This document shows positions 1 to 5,037 of a DNA stretch of 8,401 bases, in pieces. Each line of letters begins with the position of its first letter. Positions within the stretch are counted from its first letter, which is position 1. Source of the stretch: Candidatus Altimarinota bacterium (lineage in GTDB: Bacteria > Patescibacteriota > Gracilibacteria > Absconditabacterales > Absconditicoccaceae); assembly GCA_015489035.1 (NCBI GenBank), contig WFMP01000055.1, forward strand, positions 1-8,401, written 5' to 3'. Under the pieces are notes generated by a model. That model ran no database searches. It had not been told where the DNA came from and saw only the letters and a list, made by a program, of their open reading frames with translations. A program made the translations under genes and the position numbers.

Positions 1-151
1 ACAAAAACAAATACAAGATATGTATGGGAAATTGAAGAAACAAGTAAATTATTTAGATTTTACTTATCTTATACTTATCAAAAAAAACAAATTAAAATAA
101 TTTGATGAGAAATATACAAGAAACAACAAAAATATACTTGAAGTATAAATA
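1..151. repeat. Terminal redundancy, left copy (circular genome junction)
   Basis: The first 151 bases are identical, base for base, to 8251-8401. The reading frame of the putative Rep protein continues without a break from 8250 into base 1, which is what a circular molecule linearised at an arbitrary point, with assembler overlap, would give. The unit genome is therefore about 8250 nt. A true terminal direct repeat of a linear genome is less likely, because the repeat lies inside a gene and the genes are those of a circular ssDNA phage. Confidence 0.95.
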
Positions 152-1287
152 TGTATTGAATGACTTTTAAATTAGCACAGCAAAATATTATTAACGATAT
201 CAAGCCACTTTTAATAAATTATATTATAAAAAAATGAACACATAATATACAAAGACTTGATTTGTATATTGATTATATTTGAAATCTTATTTTATCAAAA
301 ACTCCAAAATGAAAACAAAGTATAGAAGTTAATTATTATAAGTCAAAAAATAAAAATACAAATATAGAAGCAGAGACAATACAATATACTATTGCAGATA
401 ATATAAAAATAAGAAATTATAATAGTATAGAAGATAAAAAAAATAAAAATAAAATAAATTTATATCCAGAATATGAAAATAAAAAAGTAAAAAGACTTGA
501 AATTGAATTAAAATTTTGAAGAAATACAATATACAAAATAAGAAAATCAAAATTATGAAAAATACTAACATCAATTAAAAATTGAGATTTATTACCACAA
601 TTAGCTTTTGAGTATTTATTTCTATGATTATTTTGATATAGAATACAAGACCCAAATGAATTTTGAAATAATAATAATTTAGCTATACAATTAGAAGAAT
701 TATTTTATTATTCTAATATAGAAAAAATAGAAAAAAAAGAATTAAAACAAGATACGAATATAAGTATACAACAAATGTTAAAAACAGTAAAAGGACGAAA
801 TAAAAAATTATTACAAAATTGAATAACAAAAGACCAAATAGAAAAGTATACAATACAAGAAGCTAGTATAGAAGAAAATATAGAAACAAAACTAAAAAAA
901 GAGAGTTTTTCAATATCATACACAAAAACATTAGAAGAAATACAAAAACAAAAACAAGAAATAGATAAACAACTTTTTTATATAGAAAATTACAAACAAG
1001 AATTTCTTAAATACTACAAAGCAAGAATAGAAAATATAGAAAATTGAGATACTATATGTTTTACTATTTATATAAATGAATATAAAAAAAATATAATAAA
1101 AGAAATATATGAAGAAATAAAAGATAAACAAACAAGATATAATATTATAAAAGAACTAGAAAATATACTTACAGACATTTTGGAAATTTATTACAAGAAA
1201 GAAGAAGAAAATAAGAAAAAATTAGATTTTTTAGACTTTTTACAAAATGAAAACCTACAAATTAACTACATTTCACAAGTTTTTTAA
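1..1287 (+). CDS. Putative rolling-circle replication initiator (Rep), residues 156-583; gene starts at 7786
   Basis: This is the C-terminal part of a 583-aa protein whose first 155 codons lie at 7786-8250 across the circle junction. With TGA as Gly the frame is open until TAA at 1285-1287. Visible features resemble Rep_trans/phage initiator proteins: RLDLYID at residues 240-246, an ETIQ segment near 280, an IRNYN..EDKK segment at about 292-302 with Tyr295 as one possible catalytic tyrosine, and RLEIELKFG at 320-328. Such proteins nick the double-stranded origin and start rolling-circle synthesis. Residues after about 400 are Lys/Glu/Ile-rich and probably helical or coiled. About 22 glycines are TGA and only one is GGA. 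Being the largest non-virion gene and flanked upstream by a hairpin-rich gap supports the role. The family call rests on motif pattern, not on a search; the catalytic tyrosine is a guess. Confidence 0.72.
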
Positions 1288-1332
1288 AAAAAGACTTGAA
1301 AAAAAAATAAGCATTCTTATATTATAAGAGTA
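1285..1332 (+). promoter_or_regulatory. Promoter P1, first copy of 48-bp direct repeat
   Basis: These 48 bases recur exactly at 7345-7392, and outside that stretch the flanks diverge. The element begins with TAAAAAAAGACTTGAAA, giving a -35-like TTGAAA at 1296-1301, and has -10-like TATATT (1318-1323, spacer 16) or TATTAT (1320-1325, spacer 18). A perfect odd palindrome, TCTTATATTATAAGA (1315-1329), covers the -10, as an operator would. It starts on the stop codon of rep and lies 53 nt upstream of the next ATG. Promoter activity is inferred; an origin or packaging role for the repeat is an alternative. Confidence 0.65.
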
Positions 1333-1359
1333 AAAGAAAAACATATAAATATTCTTTTA
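1331..1359 (+). promoter_or_regulatory. 5' leader stem-loop after P1
   Basis: TAAAAGAA (1331-1338) pairs perfectly with TTCTTTTA (1352-1359) around a 13-nt loop, so the stem would sit at the very 5' end of a transcript begun at P1. The sequence is outside the 48-bp repeat, yet the other repeat copy is also followed at once by a stem-loop of different sequence. A role in mRNA protection or start-site access is inference. Confidence 0.5.
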
Positions 1360-1385
1360 TAATTTATTTAATAATAAAAAATAAA

Positions 1386-1676
1386 ATGGGAAATCATCTA
1401 TTTATAAAAGAAAAGATAAAAGAATTGAAAAAGAAATACAAAAGCAATCGTTTTTGTGTAGGAACAGGGAAAAGACAGGTTATAAGATGATTTATATCAT
1501 ATTATAATAATAATGGAAAATATTCAGGAATTAAGGAAGTTGAATTTGAATGAATAATGGAATTAAAAGCAATAACAGAAATAATGGAACAAAAAAAAAT
1601 AAAAATAATGAAAATAGAAATTGTATATGATAATAATATACAAAAATGAGAAGCAGATAGAGTAATTATTTTATAA
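1386..1676 (+). CDS. Small basic protein, 96 aa, function unknown (paralogue of the 61-aa protein at 7502)
   Basis: First gene behind P1. It is lysine-rich with no membrane segment or signal peptide, so it is expected to be cytoplasmic. Residues 8-20 are strongly basic (KEKIKELKKKYKS) and residues 48-55 are GIKEVEFE, which also occurs in the 61-aa protein encoded at 7502; at DNA level 22 of 24 bases of that block agree. Both genes follow a copy of the 48-bp repeat and share a 14-nt block (TTTATTTAATAATA) in their leaders, so they look like a duplicated module. Position directly after rep is where filamentous phages carry their ssDNA-binding protein (gV), but I see no motif proving that; a small DNA-binding regulator acting on the repeated operator is equally possible. 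Start chosen as the first ATG, preceded by AATAAA rather than a Shine-Dalgarno site. Confidence 0.75.
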
Positions 1677-1690
1677 TTAATATTTTAAAA

Positions 1691-2065
1691 ATGGAATTAT
1701 TAAGAATTGAACATATAAAACAAGAAAATACAAAATTTAAATTTTTCTTTTATTGATTTATTTTTCTTATGTTGCTTGATTTAATTACTACTTATATATG
1801 AATAAGTTTTGCAGGAGCTAAAGAATGAAATAGTCTTATGCATAATATTGTACATAAATATTATTTTATTGCTATTATTCTAAAATTTATTGCAATATTT
1901 GCAGACATTTATTTTATAGAAAAAGCTCTAAAAGAAGTAAAAGAACAATGAAAAAAAAAGTTTTGGATACGGTTTACTATTGTAAGTATGTTTTTAGTAT
2001 ATTTAGCTATACAAACTAACAATATACTTGTAATATTAATTAAAACACATTTAATACATTTATAA
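1691..2065 (+). CDS. DUF5658-like integral membrane protein, 124 aa
   Basis: A hydrophobic protein with about three membrane spans (residues 17-40, 58-76 and 92-118). The first span carries D30..TT33-34 and is followed by a loop AGAKEGNSL (41-49), and the second begins with a lysine inside ILKF (about residue 65). The arrangement Asp-x-x-Thr-Thr in helix 1, Glu-x-Asn in the loop and a membrane Lys in helix 2 is typical of DUF5658-type small membrane proteins, whose function is not known. The next gene encodes a shorter protein of the same plan. The ATG is preceded by TAATATTTTAAAA, the same leader as at the 7502 gene. Glycines are mostly TGA. In a filamentous phage it could belong to the export machinery or modify the host membrane; neither can be shown from sequence. 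Confidence 0.75.
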
Positions 2066-2073
2066 ATACAAAA

Positions 2074-2373
2074 ATGATTAAAAATATAAATTATAAATAT
2101 ATATTTTTATTTATAGTTGTAGTTGAAGTACTCGATGTGATTTCTACTATATTAAGTTTACATAATTGAAATGTAGAAATTATAAAAGTATCAAAAATAT
2201 TGATAGATAATTGAGAAATTTGATTTTGGATATCTATTAAAATATTTATGATACCTTTTACGACATATGGAATATATAAATATACAAACAACAAAAGTAT
2301 AATATATATAATGTTAATATTACATTTTATATTATTATATATAGTATTACATAATTTTTATATTTCAATATAA
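2074..2373 (+). CDS. DUF5658-like integral membrane protein, 99 aa, tandem paralogue of the preceding gene
   Basis: It starts 8 nt after the preceding stop codon, so the two are almost certainly co-transcribed. Three predicted spans lie at about residues 9-28, 50-66 and 75-95. Helix 1 has D21..ST24-25, the loop has E35, and helix 2 opens with SIKIF (K56), matching Asp, Thr, Glu and Lys positions of the 124-aa protein before it. Overall identity is low, so the pairing is a divergent tandem duplication or two members acquired together. A two-gene membrane pair may form a hetero-oligomer, which is inference. No secretion signal separate from helix 1 is seen. Function unknown. Confidence 0.7.
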
Positions 2374-2377
2374 AAAA

Positions 2378-2403
2378 CTATTTTAAATTATAATTATAAA
2401 AAA
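2378..2403 (+). promoter_or_regulatory. 26-nt repeated leader with consensus -10, copy 1
   Basis: These 26 bases recur exactly at 3873-3898 before the major coat gene. Each contains a perfect -10 TATAAT (here 2389-2394) inside the palindrome TTATAATTATAA, with the ATG only 8 nt beyond it here, and no recognisable -35. If used, transcription would start within a few bases of the start codon, giving a leaderless or nearly leaderless mRNA. Alternatively the repeat is a translation-start enhancer. Confidence 0.5.
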
Positions 2404-2915
2404 TGGCTACAGAAAAAAAAGAATTAAATAAAGAAGAGAATATAAAATATATATTTGAAAATAAAGTATATAATAAAAAACCTGATAGAGTTAATGATTA
2501 TATGGATTTTGAAGAATTTATATGAGAAGATGGATATACTTATAGAAATTATATGGAAAAGGATTGAATTAGATTAGTTAAATTAGTTTTAAATAAAATT
2601 TGAACAGATTTATCAACAAAAACAGAAAAATTTATAAAAACAATAAATATTATAATATTAATTTGAATTATATGAATATTTACATATATGTACAATATAA
2701 CAAAACAAATAAATACAAATACAAATATAAAATATAATATAATAACAACAAAACAAAATAAATTTAAAAAAATATTATCTTGACAAAATACAAAACTAAC
2801 AAATATAAATACAAAATTAAATAATATAGATATGAATACATTAGAACATTTATTGTATTTATATAAAGATAAAATAAATTATTTATATAATAAAAAAAAC
2901 TTATGACAGAAATAA
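2403..2915 (+). CDS. Single-span membrane protein, 170 aa, possible partner of the Zot-like ATPase
   Basis: A charged N-terminal half of about 78 residues with no signal peptide is followed by one hydrophobic segment (about 80-97, INIIILIGIIGIFTYMYNI) and a polar, Asn/Thr/Lys-rich C-terminal part of about 70 residues. The layout, cytoplasmic domain, one span, external domain, is the one expected of the membrane part of pI/pXI-type assembly proteins. The Zot-like ATPase two genes downstream lacks any membrane span, so I infer, without proof, that this protein supplies the anchor. The ATG sits directly behind the 26-nt repeated leader that also precedes the coat gene, pointing to its own expression signal. 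Its 3' end overlaps the next gene by 13 nt. No known family recognised. Confidence 0.72.
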
Positions 2916-3202
2916 ATAAAATATATGAAATAGAAAATATAATATGATGAAATTTGTGAGATAAAGACTTGATTGTATATGATAAAGAGCTAATTAAATT
3001 ATATACATTATTGAAAAATTTATGATACAAAAACATAGAGCGAATTAAAGATTTAGGAATTAAAGACGATAAAGTTAAGGAAGTATTATCAATTCTGTAT
3101 TGATACAGTAATGAGAAAGTCGTAAAAAATATTGATGAGTTAAAAGAAATAATGGAAGACAAACATTTTACTTATAATAACAATAATAATAATGATTTCT
3201 AA
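2903..3202 (+). CDS. Hypothetical soluble protein, 99 aa, upstream of the ATPase
   Basis: It overlaps the preceding gene by 13 nt and the ATPase gene by 11 nt, so translation is probably coupled and its product needed in step with the ATPase. The protein is rich in Lys, Glu, Asp and Ile, has no membrane segment, and looks helical. A stretch of six asparagines (residues 92-97) just before the C-terminal DF is encoded by an AAT-rich run that also holds the start codon of the next gene. Residues 53-88, with VKEVLSILYGY followed by KVVKNIDELKEIME, could form a small helical bundle. No family recognised; an adaptor of the assembly ATPase is a positional guess only. Confidence 0.7.
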
Positions 3203-3842
3203 TAAAATTACTGCAATAGTATGAAAGCCTTGAGCGGGAAAAACTGCTTTATCTACAATTCTTATTTGAATATGAGTTAAAAGTTGAGACTATAAAAGAG
3301 TTTATACAAATTACGAAATTAAATGAATACCTAAAAATGTAAAATATACCAAATTGAAATGAAAGACAGATTTAGATGAATTAGAAAATTTAGATATAAA
3401 TGCAAAAATACCACCAAAAGGAATTTTGGTGCTTGATGAAGCAGGAAGAAATTTATCTAGTAGAAATTATAACTCTATAATAAACAAAATGTTTTCATCA
3501 TTTTTAATGATTTCTAGGAAAGCAAATTTAGATATAATCTGGATTGCGCAAAGATTTGGAAGTGTAGATGTAAATTATAGAGCATTAGTAGAATATATGT
3601 GGAAACCAAAAATTTGGCAAAAAGATTGAAAAACTAATATAAATGCTATTTTATATAAAAATAAAATGGAATTAGATGATAAACTTAATTTAAAACCAAT
3701 AAAAAAAATAAAAATAAAAGATATAAGTAAAACTTTTAGAGATATATGAGTAAAATATAATACGAGAGATGTAGCTAATTTAGAAGATTTATTTCAAAAA
3801 AAAGTAGAAATAAAAAAAGACTTGAAACTTAAAAAAAAATAA
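3192..3842 (+). CDS. Zot-like (pI-type) filamentous phage assembly ATPase, 216 aa
   Basis: A P-loop ATPase of the Zot/pI kind, which powers extrusion of the filament through the cell membrane. Residues 11-18 read GKPGAGKT, a complete Walker A; two of its glycines are TGA codons, which identifies the genetic code. Walker B is GILVLDEAG at 77-85 (Asp82, Glu83), and WIAQRFGSVDVNYR at 117-130 has the Gln expected of the sensor/Q-loop region after strand 4. The C-terminal third is lysine-rich and ends in KKK. Family members are usually longer and carry a transmembrane helix with an external domain; here none is present, so the protein appears to be only the cytoplasmic motor. A standard-code reading sees only a fragment (about 3426-3629). 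About 9 glycines are TGA and 4 are GGA. Start chosen at ATG overlapping the preceding stop; it places the Walker A at the usual distance from the N terminus. Confidence 0.92.
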
Positions 3843-3849
3843 ATATAAA
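3811..3849 (+). promoter_or_regulatory. Promoter P3 for the coat gene, inside the 3' end of the ATPase gene
   Basis: TAAAAAAAGACTTGAAA (3811-3827) is the same 17-mer that begins P1 and P2, giving TTGAAA at 3822-3827. A -10-like TATAAA follows at 3844-3849 with a 16-nt spacer. The palindrome present in P1 and P2 is missing, so this copy would escape any control through that site. Transcription would begin inside the hairpin at 3851-3876. The -35 overlaps the ATPase coding sequence (KKDLK), so part of the similarity could be coincidence. Confidence 0.5.
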
Positions 3850-3850
3850 C

Positions 3851-3876
3851 ATAGAAAGCTTAAAAGAGCTTTCTAT
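3851..3876 (+). terminator. Hairpin between ATPase and coat genes (terminator or mRNA-stabilising stem)
   Basis: ATAGAAAGCT (3851-3860) pairs perfectly with AGCTTTCTAT (3867-3876) around a 6-nt loop TAAAAG, and is followed by only three T before A. The stem is strong for this genome. It could end part of the upstream transcript, or protect the 5' end of the abundant coat mRNA; the short T run favours the second. Confidence 0.5.
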
Positions 3877-3898
3877 TTTAAATTATAATTATAAAAAA
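3873..3898 (+). promoter_or_regulatory. 26-nt repeated leader with consensus -10, copy 2, before the coat gene
   Basis: Exact copy of 2378-2403. TATAAT lies at 3884-3889, ten bases before the coat ATG at 3900, so a transcript from it would have a leader of only a few bases. It overlaps the right arm of the hairpin 3851-3876. Together with P3 it gives the coat gene two possible start sites. Confidence 0.5.
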
Positions 3899-3899
3899 A

Positions 3900-4193
3900 A
3901 TGAAAAATTTAAATGTAAGTACAAAAGCAAAAGTAATAGCAACCGCATTACCAGTTACAATGACAATGTTAGCAGTGTTATGAGATACTACAATATTTGG
4001 AAGTTGAGGTGCTTTATCTCAATTTAAAGATACTATAGTAACAGAATGACAAAATTCACTAACTTGGGTTATTAGTATAGTTATTTGATTAATATGATTG
4101 TATTTATTGCCAGTTATATTAAGATATTTAGGTGTTATAGTAGGCTCTTTAAAAGGTGCTATGTCAAATTTCTTTGGTGGAAGAAAAAAATAA
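3900..4193 (+). CDS. Major coat protein precursor (pVIII-like), 97 aa
   Basis: The design is that of a filamentous phage major capsid protein. A basic N terminus and hydrophobic stretch (residues 9-28) form a signal peptide, with a likely cleavage after Gly28 (VLG before DTT); the mature chain of about 69 residues then has an acidic, amphipathic N-terminal half (D29, D44, E49), a Trp at 56, a long hydrophobic span (about 55-83, with GLIG) and a short basic tail (GGRKK). It would wait in the membrane and assemble around ssDNA. It has its own upstream signals and a strong terminator directly after it, as expected for the most abundant product. Glycine codons differ from the rest of the genome: about 5 TGA against 7 GGN, including rare GGT and GGC, consistent with selection for fast translation. 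Cleavage site is a prediction. Confidence 0.85.
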
Positions 4194-4203
4194 TATTTTA
4201 TTT

Positions 4204-4226
4204 ACCAGCTGATTAGCTGGTTTTTA
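4204..4226 (+). terminator. Rho-independent terminator after the coat gene
   Basis: ACCAGCT (4204-4210) and AGCTGGT (4215-4221) form a perfect seven-pair stem with a GATT loop, followed by a T run (4221-4226). It lies 10 nt behind the coat stop codon. Filamentous phages commonly place their strong central terminator right after gene VIII. Downstream genes would depend on read-through or on an unseen promoter. Confidence 0.88.
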
Positions 4227-4261
4227 TTAGTATTCTTTTTTTAAATGAATTATATAAGAAA

Positions 4262-4531
4262 ATGAAAATTTCAAAAAAACAAAAAATTAAAAATATAATA
4301 AGTATAATTGAGCATTTAGAAATTAATTGATATATCTATTCTATTAATCAACTTGAAAAAATGCGAAATATAGATATAAATAATTACTCGGAAATATGGA
4401 ATATAATAAGAAGAAGAAGAAAATTCAATTGTATTGAATGATATAAAAATAGATTACAATTAGAGCTACGCAAAAAATATAAAGAAGAAATGGAAAAATT
4501 AATAAAAAAAAATTGATTTATTTATAAATAA
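4262..4531 (+). CDS. Basic hypothetical protein, 89 aa
   Basis: A soluble, strongly basic protein with no signal or membrane segment. It begins with MKISKKQKIK and has a run of four arginines plus lysine at residues 50-54, then a helical KNRLQLELRKKYKEEMEKLIKK section. The charge suggests binding to nucleic acid, for example the packaged strand or its packaging signal, but no family is recognised. It lies between the coat terminator and the tiny membrane proteins of the virion block. The start at 4262 is chosen because an earlier ATG at 4245 is in another frame and closes after 17 codons. It uses TGA for three glycines (near residues 23, 60 and 85) and has no GGN glycine. Confidence 0.7.
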
Positions 4532-4539
4532 AAAATAAA

Positions 4540-4623
4540 ATGTTTTGATTAATCGTATATATATTATATATAATATTAAAATTATTTATAATATTTTATT
4601 TAATTAAAAAATTGCTATGATAA
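4540..4623 (+). CDS. Tiny membrane peptide, 27 aa (pVII/pIX-like minor coat candidate)
   Basis: The whole product is one hydrophobic helix, MFGLIVYILYIILKLFIIFY, followed by LIKKLLG. Filamentous phages encode minor tip proteins of about 30-35 residues (pVII and pIX) that are little more than one membrane helix and lack a signal peptide; size, topology and position fit. The gene overlaps the next by 7 nt, and its last codon before TAA is a TGA glycine, so standard-code tools would truncate it at residue 2. Being so short and hydrophobic in AT-rich DNA, it could be a chance frame; the clean ATG leader and overlap argue that it is real. Confidence 0.55.
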
Positions 4624-4751
4624 CAGAAATGAGTGTTTCATTATGATTTATATATATTATATGTTTTATATACATATTTTATTTGATATGAATTTTTATT
4701 AAAAGAAATATGAGAGCTTTTAAAAATTTTTTTAGAAATTTAATAAAATAA
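4617..4751 (+). CDS. Small membrane protein, 44 aa (pVII/pIX-like minor coat candidate)
   Basis: A short N-terminal segment of about 8 residues with one acidic residue precedes one membrane helix (about 9-28, rich in Ile, Tyr and Phe) and a basic tail (KRNMRAFKNFFRNLIK). N-out, C-in orientation is expected from the positive tail, the same orientation as other inovirus coat subunits. It overlaps the 27-aa gene by 7 nt and ends one base before the next ATG, making a compact three-gene set. The pair of tiny proteins is the natural candidate for the filament tip that carries the packaging signal. Assignment is by size, topology and position. Confidence 0.65.
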
Positions 4752-4752
4752 A

Positions 4753-5028
4753 ATGGAAAATATTCTAACAAAAATAGTTACAACTACTACAACAGGAGAT
4801 TTTAAATGTGCAGAATGGAAAGATAATTCTACTCGTAATACACCAGGACAACTTAAATGTCAAAAATGGACAAAAACTAATATTGTTAATACTACTACAC
4901 AATATAATCAAAATCAAGCTTTTATTGATAAAGCTTATACGAGAATAAACTATATAGATTATTTTGTATCTATATCTATTATTTTGTTGTTCGTAGTAAT
5001 ATTAATTAAAAGATTTTTATTTAAATAA
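4753..5028 (+). CDS. Single-span virion or surface protein, 91 aa, with paired KCxxW motif
   Basis: An external N-terminal domain of about 65 residues is followed by one membrane helix (about 68-87) and a basic end (KRFLFK). There is no cleavable signal at the start. The external part is Thr- and Asn-rich and holds KCAEW (18-22) and KCQKW (35-39), the only two cysteines, which could form a disulfide loop around a short repeat. It is the only gene of its size in the genome with no TGA codon: both glycines are GGA. As TGA is also reduced in the coat gene, this may mark an abundant virion protein. It sits between the tiny tip proteins and the adhesin gene, which begins 9 nt later. No family recognised. 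Confidence 0.78.
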   Translation: MENILTKIVTTTTTGDFKCAEWKDNSTRNTPGQLKCQKWTKTNIVNTTTQYNQNQAFIDKAYTRINYIDYFVSISIILLFVVILIKRFLFK

Positions 5029-5037
5029 TTTAAGAAA

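Noticed and set aside
1..151. Linear genome with terminal direct repeats
   Set aside because: The repeat is internal to rep and the frame continues across it, which fits circular assembly overlap better.
2764..3162. 132-aa reading frame on the - strand, and other - strand frames at 389-574, 708-923, 931-1131 and 2091-2294
   Set aside because: They are low-complexity Phe/Tyr/Ile/Leu/Ser-rich antisense images of AT-rich genes that read cleanly on the + strand with TGA as glycine.
3426..3629. 67-aa protein starting MVLDEAGRN
   Set aside because: It is an internal piece of the ATPase that appears only because the standard code stops at flanking TGA codons.
4245..4298. ATG at 4245 as the start of the 89-aa gene
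   Set aside because: It is in a different frame and closes after 17 codons at TAA, even with TGA read as glycine.
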